Shown: in pieces, positions 23,637-35,307 of the stretch
Layout of the letters: the number at the start of each line of letters is the position of its first letter
Position numbering within the stretch: the first letter of the stretch is position 1
From: Breviolum minutum Mf 1.05b.01
Taxonomy: Eukaryota > Sar > Dinophyceae > Suessiales > Symbiodiniaceae
DNA: 64,000 nt
Assembly: GCA_000507305.1 (NCBI GenBank)
Contig: DF241464.1
Location: 2,525 to 66,524 of the forward strand
Reading direction: 5' to 3'
Notes under the pieces: model-generated
The model's input: the letters and a program-made list of their open reading frames with translations, nothing else
The model's database searches: none
Told to the model about the DNA's origin: nothing
Made by a program: the position numbers and the translations under genes

Positions 23637-23858
23637 TTGAAAGGACCTGAGCGAAAGAAAAAGAAGGGTGAAAAACAAAGAGAGATGGCTCATTTGCGTG
23701 CCCAAAGGGACCTTGTGTATGAATCAGCTGCGGAAGCGTGGGGTTCCGGGGTGCCTTGGGCACAGGCGTTATCCATGGCTGAAAGAGCCGCTGGCCAGGC
23801 CATGAAAAAAAAAGCCCTTCCAAAAGGAAAGGCAAAAGCAAAGGCTGGGGCAAGGTAG
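23637..23858 (+). CDS. Lys-rich C-terminal exon, unknown protein
   Basis: The frame reads KGPERKKKKGEKQREMAHLR, then an Ala-rich helix (SAAEAWGSGVPWAQALSMAE), and ends KGKAKAKAGAR at a TAG (23856). The very basic end suggests a nuclear or nucleic-acid-binding protein. It could be the last exon of the DUF7869-like gene upstream. Confidence 0.45.
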   Translation: MKGPERKKKKGEKQREMAHLRAQRDLVYESAAEAWGSGVPWAQALSMAERAAGQAMKKKALPKGKAKAKAGAR

Positions 23859-23859
23859 C

Positions 23860-24480
23860 TACTAAAACACGCCCCGTTTTCAAGTCTTTTTTGTGGTATG
23901 GCGAGTTTGTAGACCTGTGTGCCCAAAAAGCACTGTGACGCACACACACACACACACACTTAAAACTTAAAACAAGGCCAGTACCAATAACGGTTTGAAG
24001 CATACTTACGAACCACAATGGTCAGATCGTCAAGATTTTTGGTGTTTCAAAGAAAGGGAAATTGTTATCGCGAAAGCATGGTGACATTCGCATTCTATGT
24101 AATTTTGAAATGCTTTTTTGATAGCCCCAAACAAGGTAAGAAGACGTTGACCCAGCAGGCTGAGAATGCTAAATCTTTTTTGCCACCGATGGTTTGTGCT
24201 TATTCTTGATCACTGATGGTGGTTTGTTTCGCACATGGATGAAAGTAAAGGATCTTTAGTTGTTATACTTTGCAGGCAAAATGCGATTGGGTGAACTTCT
24301 CGTCCAGCTTTCAATATGAAACTGTTCACCTCCAACGTTGAATACGATCTCTACTTATACCCCGTACACCTCTTACACAAGGAAACGCGATCAGTGGTCT
24401 TGAATTAAGTGCCTTGATGAGAAGTGCTTTGAAAATCAGATTTCCGGCGACCAGCAACTAAGTTCCCCCCTGTGAAGCAG
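23860..24480. other. Stretch without recognisable gene
   Basis: Holds a short CA repeat (23939-23959) and otherwise no ORF or repeat I can support. Confidence 0.35.
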
Positions 24481-25290
24481 GGAAACCTGTCACTTGGTCA
24501 TATCGCTCGCGGTTAAAATCTGTCACCGCGTCCGTGTTTCTAAAGCAGAACTTGAAGTGACAAAACCCACCTCGCATTCAACACTTGGGACCTGGTGAGA
24601 TCATGGTGTCGCGTCGCTAGCAACATGGTACCAAACCAGAACTTGCGGTATACTAACTACAAGTGACAGATCAGAGGTAGCTTTTGTCACTTCCAAGTGG
24701 TTTTACCAGGACTCTTGATGGCGCTTGATTCTGGCCAGTTAAAAGCGTGGCCTTGAGAGCAGTCTTGCTAGGAAAGCTTTGGAAGTGACGGATCCGAGGT
24801 CACATCTGTCACTTCAACATGTTATCATAGAGAAAATGTGCGAATCCTAAACCCTAAACGGTATGGCATTTCAACGGGCAGCATTCCGTTTTGATTTAAA
24901 AGTTGGAAGTTTGGGAATGATAATGAAAAATCAACATCATGTTGAAGTGACGGATCTGAGGTCACATCCAGCACTTCAACATGTTATCATAGAGAAAATG
25001 TGCGAATCCTAAACCCTAAACGGTATGGCATTTTAACGGGCAGCATTCCGTTTTGATTTAGTAGTTGGAAGTTTGGGAATGATAATGATGAATCAACATG
25101 TTGAAGTGACGGATCCGAGGTCAGATCCAACACTTCGACATTTTATGACGGAGAAGTGTTTCGCATCCCAAACCCTAACGGTATGGAATGTTCAGGGGCA
25201 GCATTTGGTTTGAAACATTTTGCATTTGGGGATGATGCCTCAACGTGTTGAAGTGACGGATTTGAGGTCACAATCCGTCACTTCAGCATG
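24480..25290 (+). repeat. Tandem array with GAAGTGACGGATC hairpins and telomere-like heptamers
   Basis: Four units start at 24782, 24944, 25103 and 25250, giving periods of 162, 159 and 147 bases. Each opens with GAAGTGACGGATCCGAGGTC followed by an inverted return to GTCACTTC, forming a hairpin. The first three contain AACCCTAAACGG or a close variant, resembling the TTTAGGG telomere repeat type. Looser single hairpins of the same kind occur at 24490-24700 (for example AAGTGACAGATC near 24661). Confidence 0.9.
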
Positions 25291-25466
25291 TCAGTCTCAA
25301 TGATTGGACTCCAGGTAACCAAGGAAGCATTTGGTTTTATTTGCATCATTGGCAAACCAGGTGTTTGAAACCACCATCAACAGGCTGTAGTGCCAAGTTT
25401 GGGACAAGTTTCTTGAGGGGACAGGAAATTTTGTTGCTGGTACTTATATGGTAATCGGTCCCCAAG

Positions 25467-27791
25467 ATGTCATTGTTACGCCATCCTAGCCCTTCAAGTG
25501 CCAGACTTCGAGCAAGTCATGCTGTGCCTTCTGTTTTCAATGGAGCAGGAACGAATATGGTAGTCGCACAAGCTTTTTGGCCCAGAGCTGGAATCATCCC
25601 GTTTGATCCCTATCATGAGTTCTGTGAAGAAACGGAAGTCAGATGCAAGCTCTAAAGGGAAGAAAGAGGCGAAAACAACGGTGGCAAGGTCACCCGAATG
25701 TGAGGCCATCGTCGAATGGTTTTTTGGCAGCGCTTTGACGCCTAGGCTTTGAATGGCAGTAATGTAATTTGATGTACTTGTTTGCGTTTCCTCTCGAACA
25801 GTTGTTTCCCTTCCCAGGCTTGAGAAAGAAGTGATTCCCATTGGCGGCGTCTCATCATACATGGACAAGGCTTTCCCTGGAGAGGTGGGCGTTCACAATT
25901 GATTGGGCATTATGTTGTCTACTTCCGTTTGTTGCTCAGGCAGAGTTATCGGGCTTTGCAGTTTGGATTGATGAGAAGTTTCCAGCAGACCCAAGGACTG
26001 GCTCACCAATGCATTCATGTTATGACATGTTATCTAAGTTCAGTTAGATGTTGGAGGTCAAGGTGGGATTACAGTACTTGGTAAATTGCTTCGTTGGCAT
26101 TTGCAGGCATATCTATGCATCGGCTTTTGCAGTGGGTGGCATCTTGCTACGGCCGTGGATGCTTGGCTATCGGCGGGACTTCAGCTTCACTTCTTCTGCA
26201 GAACCTGAGCAGCTCATTGAGCTGACAGAGTTAATGCTCTCTGAGGGGTGCCAGCCTGAGTCGGTTCGACAGTGATTCTGACATTCCACCATTCAAACAA
26301 TAGTTGGAAGTTTGCAGGATGTTTTGTTATGTTTTGCCGTTCAGTTGGTCTAAGACGGCGTGCGTCAGGTTTTGCAGCAATCCTGACTTGGGACCGTTTG
26401 AGAAAGTATCGGTCACAGAGCCTACAGCAGCTCAGTTGACTGCGAAGTACACTCCATTGCCTCGCTTAGACAGTGTTTGCCTCAGTTCATGGTTACAGTT
26501 GTTGTATTTGGGGGACACCCTTCTGACAGCCATTCTGACATGCGTTGAGCCAAACCCTTTTGGTTTATTCTCATTTAGTGATAAGCCGTTTCCCGAGGTG
26601 CATTGCTTCCTCCGTTTTCAGTCGCTTTCGTGAAGGGTTGGCGCAGATCTACAACCTTGTTGGGGATCTTTTGTGCCATAAAGGCTTTGGATTTGGACAT
26701 CAAGCTTATTCCCAAGGCATTCAGAGCATTTTGCCAGCATGGCGTTTGCCATCTTTTACACAACTGTTTTACTTGACATTGGTGAACTTGATCATCTTGC
26801 CTTTAGTTGAACTGAGGCATCTTGCCCCACTGTTTTTGCTGCAAATGTGGGGTATGACAATGTGACAGCCATGGTAAAAGCTTGCCGGGGGGCCACCATG
26901 ATGGCAAACACGCGGAAACCGCCAAACGCTTTCCATTTTTTGAGACAAGCTGAAGTGCTGAGCAAAGCCGGACAAGGCTCCGCAGAAGTCCAGTTCCAGG
27001 CCTTTGCGTTTTTTTTTGCTGTTGATTCTTTTGATGCCCTTGGTTCTTAGTGTGGTACTTCCACAAGGGCCCTGGCATTGCTGTCAGGATTGGGAAAGTG
27101 CTTCGGCCATCGCCCGAGCTTTCAGCATCGGAAGTAAGGAGTCAGCTTCAGTTGCAAATTTACAAACAAAGGTGAGCAGGGCCATGTTGAGCAAGCTGAA
27201 ATCGGCAGTACATTGCCGAGGGATGCGAAATTTCATTACACACGAAGCTATCGCGAAAGGTGTCTTTAACACAGGCTTTTCGTCAGGCCAAGGTGTCGCC
27301 GAAAGCTGGTCTGGGGTGTTTGTCAACGGAGATGATGACAGAGTGGAAGCTTGTTTGCTGAATGTTTTTTTTCCTTTTCATGTAGCAAGATTAGTTTGTT
27401 TTTACCACTTTAAAGTGCGCCTTTGGATTCAGATGGGGGTCGGACTTGTCTAACATTATGCCCATGTGAGGTGAGCCTTTTCCTTGACCGAATCTGTGGT
27501 TCCTGGGATGTGTTGCCGAAGGCTCAGCGCAAGCCACTGTCTTTCAAGGATGCCCTTCCACTCCATTCAGCAACTGCTCTCTTCCTTCACTTCGTGGACA
27601 TGGTTGAGAGGAGGGCGCCCGCTTCAGAGTTTCAGAAGCACAAGGACAAATTTTTTGAGGCGTTCCGTCTTGGAGGTTTGGACGGAGAGCTTCAACGTTT
27701 GGCAGAAACCACGGTGCCTCCTGGTGATCCCTTGGGTGTTCAAATGTTCAGGCTTGAGGGTTGCGGGGGGCTGATGGAGCATTTAATTTAA
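25467..27791 (+). CDS. Unknown multi-exon gene A
   Basis: A series of exon-like stretches follows typical acceptors. ~25490-25655 reads SARLRASHAVPSVFNGAGTN. ~25818-25880 reads LEKEVIPIGGVSSYMDKAFP. ~25939-26045 reads AELSGFAVWIDEKFPADPRT. ~26108-26273 reads HIYASAFAVGGILLRPWMLG. ~26360-26560 reads FCSNPDLGPFEKVSVTEPTA. ~26625-26745 reads REGLAQIYNLVGDLLCHKGF. ~26840-27000 reads NVGYDNVTAMVKACRGATMM. ~27130-27360 reads SKESASVANLQTKVSRAMLS. ~27470-27791 reads FLDRICGSWDVLPKAQRKPL and ends at TAA. No conserved domain is recognised and exact junctions were not fixed. The pieces are consistently on the + strand and could be one or two proteins. Confidence 0.5.
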
Positions 27792-28026
27792 TGCAATGGA
27801 AAAGGTAAACACATTTTAAGGTTGATTTATAAGACCTTGCGCCGCACTTTTGGCTGGATGGACCTGAGACTATAGATAAGACACGATGTGCCACCATCAA
27901 CCTCTCAAGAGCATCAATTTTGGGGCCTTCTGTGTGGGCAGTTATCAGCTAGGTGGTAACGGGAGGTCGTCACCTTTCATGACGATAGCGATTTACACCT
28001 TCAGTGTTCCCAAAAGATATATAACT

Positions 28027-28046
28027 GCTGCTGTTGCTGCTGCTGC

Positions 28047-28116
<70 letters not shown>

Positions 28117-28140
28117 GCTGCTCCCGCTGCTGCTGTTGTG
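28027..28140 (+). repeat. CTG/TTG trinucleotide microsatellite
   Basis: A run of GCTGTTGCT-type triplets followed by about 24 TTG units and a CTG-rich end. No coding context is visible. Confidence 0.93.
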
Positions 28141-28388
28141 AGCTACTGTTGTTTCTTCTTGCTTCTGTTTGTGTTGTCGGATTGTTTTGAATGCTGATGT
28201 TTGGTGTTTCTCTCGTTACCAAACAGTGTGCCCAAACACCTGTCAGTAATTGAAATTTGGAGTTGGTCCGATTTCGATTTTGGTTGATGCGGCACATCAC
28301 AAATGCAGTCATTCAGATTTTGGATTTAGGAGTAAAATGCAAGACAGGCCTTGAGCCGGACCCGTTTCCTGGCTTTCTCATCCAGGAA

Positions 28389-30355
28389 GTTCATTGGTGA
28401 CTATGAGACAAAGATTTCCATGGAAAACGAGGACAAGAACCGCGAGGCGGCGGAACGTCTCGCCAAAGCCACCTTCGAGCAGTGCAAGCTTCAGATCGAG
28501 AGTGATTTGGCCATGCTTAGATGCAAACTCCCACCGAAGAGAAGTCAGGCTGTGGAGACTGCGCTTGATATGAAGTATGTGCAGCAGCGGCAACAGTGAC
28601 TTTTTTCAATATGATTATGCTGCAAATTGTGGCCTGATTTTCTTTTTCGTTCCATTCACTAGGGGCCGGTCTGTTTAAAGTTGCTGCGTGAATACCATCG
28701 CATTGTTGCTGATGACAAGCCCAGGACAGGCCTTGCTTTCGTCAAGGAGTGGATGGAGAACCATTGCAAGCTGGTTTGCCAGGATGAGGACAAGATGGCA
28801 ACTGCACTCGGTGATTTCTCAAAGTACATTGCAGAGAAGGTTGCTTCCAACAACGGCAGTGGCCAAGTGTTGCTCGTTGTCAAAAAATCGTCAGTAGGAC
28901 AAGAAAAGAGCGTAAGGCTTAGGGTTTTGATTTCAATGATTTTGATCTTCCATGCCCATGGCTTGAGGTCTGTGATTTCCAGCTGAGGTATGTGATTTGC
29001 AGCATTGATAGCACTGTTTGGTCGCAAAGCAATGATTAGCAGCCGCTGCAGCTTCCTTCACAACATTTGCTCGTTGGGCCAACAAAATGTGGGTTTTATT
29101 CAGTTGCCAGTGTTTCAGTCAAACACGACGCTCAGTGCAATCTGCAAACACAGAACCAAGTTGGAGACTTCCTTATTGGGTGCCGACCTCGACTTTTCGC
29201 AGCAAGTGACCCTATCCTTCACCAAAGATTCCGCGCGGCAGTCCTATGACAAACGCTCACCTTCTCAGGTGTGTCTTGTGCCGTTTGCAGGTTCAGGGAA
29301 CAAGTGGCGTACAAGCGAAGTCATGCAAAATGGGGTTCTTGGCCCACTGCCCCTTGTCAGTGTCTCCGACATGGTTGGATACGATGCTGAAAACCGTCCC
29401 AATCCTGCTGCCCGTGCTGAGCAGATCCTTGATTGCTTTGTGAAAACCATAGCTCTTTTGTTCCAGCTTTAATCCCCTTTGTGTTTTTTCCCACCTTCAA
29501 CTTGCGGTGTTTCACCATCATTTGTTCACAGGCATCTCCGATTAGCTTCACTTGTTTTTTGCAGAGTGTTTCTTAAGGAAGGGCGTGCCATGCCACGTTG
29601 CGATCATTGATGGCTTCCTGACCGGGATGGAATTTGGGAGCAGCGATTGTGTCATATGGTTGGATGCAGCGCCCAACCGGCCACTCCACACAATTAATTG
29701 GGAGCTATGTTTCTAAGACTTTTTCTTGCAGTTGAGAAACTTACCTGACCTTTGATTTTGCTGTTTGAAGTTAGATCAACGCTGGCATAGGTATGCAGAG
29801 TTTGGCAAAGCTTGTGTTGACAGAATCTTGAAGGGCAGAGTTGACCCCCTGGTGGTGTACTACGGACTCCTCCGCCCAGAGCAGAAGGATGTTGCGGCCA
29901 CAATTTCTGCAGATGTTTTTGCTCATTGGGACAGCCTTCCAACTTCCCCTGCAAAAACGCGACCCAGGCAAACTGCTGATTTGACCGTGCAGGGGCTTTC
30001 TTTGTTGAGCTGCACTGCAAATGGGCCAGGCTGGCCAGAGCATGTGATGTCCAAGTTCCCTGCAGACTCACCAGAACATGGAGAGCTTCAAAGGATGAAG
30101 GAGGCATTTGAAAAGGAATTCCAGCCTTTAGGTTCTGATGCTCCTGCTCCTGGGGAAACTTCATCAGTGGGTGGGGAAACTCCAAGAAGGACTGTTCCTC
30201 GTGTGAGCGGCCGACCAGACTTTGAGATCGATGGTGGTGTGCGACCCATAGACCCAGAGCGCATTGTGGACTTGCTCCCAGAAGCTTGCCCCGATGTTGG
30301 TGAAAGGCCAGGGTTTGAAAGTTGCCATGTTGGACTCACATGTAAGTCAGTCTAA
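28389..30355 (+). CDS. Unknown multi-exon gene B
   Basis: Exon-like pieces: ~28389-28599 (FIGDYETKISMENEDKNREA, a charged coiled-coil-like helix); ~28681-28905 (LREYHRIVADDKPRTGLAFV, again helical); ~29078-29450 (QNVGFIQLPVFQSNTTLSAI and on to AARAEQILDC); ~29772-30355 (QRWHRYAEFGKACVDRILKG, continuing through a Pro/Glu-rich linker to a TAA). The last exon has PTSPAKTRPRQT and GPGWPEHVMSKFP. I have the impression of a protein type repeated in dinoflagellate genomes, but I cannot name it or give a role. Confidence 0.5.
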
Positions 30356-30469
30356 AGCACACTGGGTCCAAACGGAAATACTTCAAAGATTCCATATATA
30401 TTTTTTCTGTATTTGTTTTTTCCTTTGTCCTGATTTGAAATCCCAATGTTTCGCGATGACTGCCTCTGA

Positions 30470-31056
30470 CCAGATTGGCGCATTTGCCGGGCAAACCGAA
30501 CCGTCCAGCCATGATCATTGACAAGAACTACAAACTGTGGCTGGGGAACGACGGGGACACAGATGTTACATATTGTGCATGCGAGTTGTTTGCCTTTGGC
30601 ACAGGATCATATGAGCAAAAGATCGTACGCGGGCAGAAGCGCGACGTGTCAGGCGCATTTCATTCAATGACACGCAATATACATGTTCTTTTAAGTTGCC
30701 AATGTTGGTTAATTGGTGAAGCATTTTCATTGAAGCAGCGAAAGTCCTTGTGGTTGATGCCAGGCATTGCCTGGCGTTTCCGATCAGACATCGAGCTCAT
30801 CCTTTTCCAGAAGAAGCTTATGCCTTTTTGCGGATTGCTCCACTACTTGGCAACCACGCAGGGCCTTGGCGAGGTTGGAATTTTTGATCACACTATCACG
30901 CCCAAAATGCATGCAGCAGAGCCTTGGATTGGGTTTTATGGATGGTTTCTACAAATCATGTTTTCTCCATTTAACCAGTCGGAGTTTAACAACTTTAGTC
31001 ATGTGGCCCAGTACTTGAGATATGCTTTTAATATGGACCCTGGAAAGAAAACTTGA
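30470..31056 (+). CDS. Unknown exons following gene B
   Basis: About 30475-30660 reads GKPNRPAMIIDKNYKLWLGN and on to RGQKRDVSGAF. About 30745-30900 can be read in two frames, and I cannot choose between them. These may be 3' exons of gene B. No domain is recognised. Confidence 0.35.
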
Positions 31057-31277
31057 CTATTTATATAGTGACCATGCCCGATATTTTTTCTTGAAAATCT
31101 CTGCAAAACCTCGTGTTGTCTAAGTGTCGGCTAAGAAGTGTAAATAATAGCGGTTTTGGACCAAACAAACACCGCAGTTTTTGACCTTTTTGGTGCCGTT
31201 TTGTGAGCGCTCATTTCTGAACTCCAGACGGCCTCTGATGGACATAAGTTTTGCTTTGCTCTAAGTGTACCGCCACG

Positions 31278-31371
31278 ACATGCCCTCACCTACTAGTGGA
31301 CCACCTACTAGTGGAACTTTGTCAGAACAACATACATTACTAGAACAACATGCCCTCACCTACTAGTGGAC
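31278..31371 (+). repeat. 22-bp direct repeat pair
   Basis: CATGCCCTCACCTACTAGTG occurs at 31278 and 31350 (extended by GA in both). An extra CACCTACTAGTGGA-like piece sits at 31299-31313. The 72-base spacing and the third partial copy suggest a small local duplication at the start of the next ORF. Confidence 0.85.
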
Positions 31372-31969
31372 CCTTCGATGGTGCACGGCTTAACCTTATA
31401 GTTTGGACTGAGGTGAACGAGCAGGAAGAAGTGCCAGTGGCTTTTCGATACGACATTTCCGCAGAGCAAAGCTTCAGGACGAATGTGTTCCGCCCCAAGC
31501 CCAATCAAGGGGAATTGCGCACAGCTTCTTTCGGAAGTGTCTATGCTGGAAAGTTTGAGATGATCCCTGAGTCGAAGCTTGCAGACATCGTTTGGGAGGA
31601 CCAACCATTCGGGTGACGACTCATGTTTTTTTTTTCAAACACAAAGCAATGAACAGTTTTGATTCAACCAAATTCGACGTTTGTATTCCTCCAGGTGGAG
31701 TTGCAGAACCAGAAGGTCAAGGCAATCAAACCGAGGATGTTCCTGACTTGCTCCATCTGTTTGCAGCCTGGATCGTGGGTGAAATTACCATAGTTCTCCA
31801 GCTGAGGTGGCAGTTGTTTGTCCATGTTCCAGAACCCTCCAAGCAACAATGTTTGATTAAGACCTCAGTGTTTGTTCCCGTTGGCCACCTCAGAGGGTGG
31901 CTTGGCAACCTTAAATGCTGCACGGTTCGCTGGCAAACTGGATCCCGTGGTCGTCACCTTCGACCATGA
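31350..31969 (+). CDS. Unknown exons, 31.3-32.0 kb
   Basis: 31350-31616 encodes MPSPTSGPFDGARLNLIVWT to WEDQPFG, with good beta-strand-like composition. About 31697-31790 follows CCTCCAG and could read VELQNQKVKAIKPRMFLTCS. About 31913-31972 ends FAGKLDPVVVTFDHDGF then TAA. They may be successive exons of one gene. No domain is recognised. Confidence 0.4.
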
Positions 31970-32364
31970 TGGCTTTTAATTTTGTGCGTGGGATTGGGCT
32001 GGTTTCAGTTCTTGTTGAAAACCATGTGAAAATCAAAAGCATTTTGACAACAATGTATTACCAGCCCAGGAGACAAGGCAGTCATCCCACTTGCAATAGG
32101 ATACGGACATTGGCTATAAAAGCTGGCAGTTCCAGGCGCCAGGTGTTTATGAAAAAGCAACTATGACAGCCGAGCTGATATTCTCATGAGGTATGTAACA
32201 AATGGTCAGTGAATGCGCCAGCAAGGTTCCTTAATTTGGTATGTACCCACGTCATTTAAGTTAAAGTTTCTTTGCATCTCCTGGATTTTCAGGCTTCAAG
32301 GGCACAAATTGGCAGATTATAGATTTCGTAGATTGTCAGGACTGACTGACCGTGCGCCATCTGC

Positions 32365-32553
32365 ATGGCTTCTACTGTGTTCGCCCCAATCACGGCCAAT
32401 CAGTTGACAGACTCGGAAAATGAGGCTCCGGTGATTCGAGGAACTAGGTCGCGACCAAAAAGCAAAGCTAAAGCTAAAGCAGAAGCGAAAGCAGCAGTCA
32501 AGGCGAAGCCAAAAGCATCAAAAGCAATGAAGAAAGAGAAGGCCGGCCATTAG
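32365..32553 (+). CDS. Small Lys/Ala-rich ORF
   Basis: ATG at 32365 opens 62 codons: MASTVFAPITANQLTDSENE, then a strongly basic KSKAKAKAEAKAAVKAK tail, with the stop at 32551. It may be a complete small basic nuclear protein or the first exon of the gene at 33.05 kb. The AK-rich low-complexity tail is common in dinoflagellate proteins. Confidence 0.4.
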   Translation: MASTVFAPITANQLTDSENEAPVIRGTRSRPKSKAKAKAEAKAAVKAKPKASKAMKKEKAGH

Positions 32554-32743
32554 TTCATTTTCGTTGCCAAGTTGTTTTTTGCTTGCAGGACCCAATTTCC
32601 TTTCAACAACGTTTTGCAGGATGCCTGTGACGAAGTGGAAGGTCAAGAAGAGCCGGAGGCGGTTTGATTGTTGTTTGGGGTTGTTGTTGGTTGTTTGTTC
32701 GTTTGTTCGTTTGTTGGTTCATTGGTTTGTTGGTTTGTTGGTG

Positions 32744-32803
<60 letters not shown>

Positions 32804-32996
32804 NNNNNNNNNNNNNNNNNNNNNNNNNNNNNNNNNNNNNNNNNNNNNNNNNNNNNNNNNNNNNNNNNNNNNNNNNNNNNNNNNNNNNNNNNNNNNNNNN
32901 NNNNNNNNNNNNNNNNNNNNNNNNNNNNNNNNNNNNNNNNNNNNNNNNNNNTTTTTGTTGTTGTCGTTGTCGTTGTCGTTGTCACTGTTGTCAGTA
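32744..32996 (+). repeat. GTT/TTG microsatellite containing an assembly gap
   Basis: Pure TTG triplets run from ~32744 to 32803, then 148 undetermined bases (32804-32951), then TTGTCG triplets to ~32990. The gap is inside the repeat, so its true length is unknown. Open frames drawn across the Ns are not real. Confidence 0.95.
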
Positions 32997-33050
32997 GGGG
33001 GTATGTTCAAGCTGAAACTGTTGGTTAGGAGGAGAAGGAGCAAGAAACAA

Positions 33051-34016
33051 TGAAGAAACCAGCTGCGAAGGCCAGCCTGCTTTCAGCCATGGCAGTTCCT
33101 TTTTCAACAGTAGATTTCACTTCCAATTTTTTGTTTGGAGGCCAAGAACGCGCCCAAGTTGAAGCGACCAGCTTCTGCAAAAGAAGTGGCGCCAGAGGTT
33201 GAGGGGACACCCGAGAAGAAGATGAAACTCACCAATCCTCAATGGCATAAGGGAGCATGTTCTTGGGGCTTGAAGGAAGGCAACAAACTGATCATGTCCG
33301 TTCCTAGGCTTGTCATGATTGATGATTGGCCAACAATCGAGTGTAGAGTTTCAGGTATGATATGGTGTTTTAGCTGAACATACCCAAGGTGGGTGGCAAG
33401 ATGGGCGGCAAGGCGTATGACAAAGATAAAACACACGAAATTGCAGTGTGGATCTCAGCAATTCTTCTTTGGTTCTCCCGCTATGAATTTTAAAACCTTT
33501 TTTCCCAGGTGATTGCAAAAGACGAGCTTGAGAAGGGACACCCAGTGGTGCAGGTGAAGCAGTTGGTGGTACCTCGTTTGCTTTATCAAACATGATTGTC
33601 AATGAGGCTCATCACGGAACGGATCCGCAGTTGTTTTTTGAGGCAAAACTCCTAAAGCCTTTGCAGCGAAAGGAGAAGGAATCGGAAGTGGAGCCAGAAG
33701 ACCCAAAGGATGCCCAAGGTCCAGAAGACCCAAAGGATGCCCAAGGTCCAGAAGACCCAAAGGATGCCCAAGGTCCATCAACTCAAAAATTTCCAACGAC
33801 TTGTGTTGCTGGAATTATTTCACTCGTTGCTACTCATTCTTCATGCCTTTCGCCTGAAATATCTCATGGCCCAGGCGGCAAGTCGACTGCTTCCGCTGCT
33901 GCTGCCGCCCCGTCAGAGCCTGGTTTGGGATTGGCCGCTGCGGGCCAAGAAGATCCTGCTGGTGAGGATGGAGAGGAAGAAGATGTAGAGGTAGATGAGA
34001 TTCAGGATGTAGAATA
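33051..34016 (+). CDS. Unknown gene C, Lys/Glu-rich, multi-exon
   Basis: ~33051-33100 reads MKKPAAKASLLSAMAVP. ~33139-33349 reads AKNAPKLKRPASAKEVAPEV, then KLTNPQWHKGACSWGLKEGN. ~33511-33575 reads VIAKDELEKGHPVVQVKQLV. ~33595-33790 contains three copies of PEDPKDAQG. ~33865-34014 reads GGKSTASAAAAAPSEPGLGL and ends EVDEIQDVE with the TAG at 34014. The basic N-terminal part and acidic C-terminus suggest a nuclear protein, but no domain is recognised. Confidence 0.45.
33694..33774 (+). repeat. Three perfect 27-bp tandem units in gene C
   Basis: CCAGAAGACCCAAAGGATGC plus seven more bases repeats three times without change (33694, 33721, 33748), adding PEDPKDAQG three times in frame. Perfect identity implies a recent expansion. 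Confidence 0.97.
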
Positions 34017-34216
34017 GAGATAGAACTGAGTTGACGAGCTGATCTATATTTTTTGGTTTCAGCCGGTTTTCCCAGCCGGAGCAGAAGCAGCCGAGAAAGC
34101 CATGAAGTGGTCTGAGATGAAAATGTTTTTTTTTTGCGTGGCAGCTTTCAACTCTAATACCGGAACTTCTTGACTCATGCACTGTTGAAGTCACTGCGGT
34201 AGTTAGGTTTTAAGAT

Positions 34217-34660
34217 TTGGTTTTGAGGTGTTGTGAGCCGAGCTTGGCCCACATCATTTTGCAAGAGTCTGAATCGAACCGTAGTTTTTGGTTTAAATCT
34301 TGTAGTTGTGGTGGCACCCTTACGTTTTGCTATTTGATTTTGAATGGACATGTGATGGGCCATGGGGCGAGTTGGCCGACTGCTTTCATACTCCTGAGGG
34401 GCCTCTTTGAGCGCTTACCTGATGAAGATATTTATTTGATCATGGCCGCAGCTTCTTCCACTTTGAGAGATCGTCAGAACAATGTTGCTGCCACAGTCCA
34501 AGCCCAGCCTCAAGCTGGGGCCAGGGCCATCGGTGCGGTGCAACACCAGCAATCATTATGTTATGAGTGTCAGTGGCTGCCCTGCCACAAGTGCTTGTCA
34601 GGGCTGGTGCATTCTGCCCCTGTGGAATGTCGCTGCGAGAACTGCATCGGCAGGCTTTGA
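34217..34660 (+). CDS. Unknown ORF with C-terminal Cys/His cluster
   Basis: The open frame is most protein-like from ~34350 (GHGASWPTAFILLRGLFERL) to the TGA at 34658. The C-terminal part has CYECQWLPCHKC followed by ECRCENC, a possible zinc-binding cluster. It could be the terminal exon of gene C or a separate gene. Confidence 0.4.
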   Translation: MVLRCCEPSLAHIILQESESNRSFWFKSCSCGGTLTFCYLILNGHVMGHGASWPTAFILLRGLFERLPDEDIYLIMAAASSTLRDRQNNVAATVQAQPQAGARAIGAVQHQQSLCYECQWLPCHKCLSGLVHSAPVECRCENCIGRL

Positions 34661-34689
34661 GACTTAAGACATAGCCTTCATTGTGTCAA

Positions 34690-35290
34690 AAAAAGGGTTG
34701 CAGCGTCAGCCTCAACAATTTGGTTTGCAGATTTTTATGTTTATTTGCGAAGCTGTCATATCCATACAGGACTTGAATGTCAAGCTAAGGCTCATAAGGA
34801 TGAACATGCTTAAAAATTATAACGGACTATGATATATAGAGAGTAGCATTTAAGGGTGGTAAAATATCAAAGAAATAGGGAAACCTGTGAAAACATGCGG
34901 CAAGTTTGCTTTTAAAACCGGGTTTTTGCGCGGAGCATGTCTTTTAGAGATCAGTGGCTAGTTCTAGACAACACAGTTTGAGATTTTTCATGTGCGCTCA
35001 CCCTCCACCGCATCCATCTTTGTTTCTGAATGCATCTTTAAGTTAGCTTGCGCAACTAAGAGCGAGCACCACTTTCCAAAAGGACTATCATTGTTGAAAA
35101 CAAGTGTGCATCGTGGTAAAGGTTTTGTGCTGACAGCTTTCCTTTTACAGCATGAAAGTTTTAAAATATAGTCCCAGCTACCAATTGTTTTGTTAACCCA
35201 CCCTTCCTCCCATCCATCCTTTGGGGGTTTCAGATGTTGATGGGAATGGTGTTTCTTTATTTCTCACTTGTTTGTGAAAAAAATCATCAA
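34690..35290. other. Stretch without recognisable gene
   Basis: No ORF, repeat or RNA gene is supported in this AT-rich stretch. Confidence 0.4.
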
Positions 35291-35307
35291 ACTGTTTGAA
35301 ACTGGGG

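Noticed and set aside
32564..33053. ORFs running through the N block
   Set aside because: They depend on 148 undetermined bases inside a TTG repeat.
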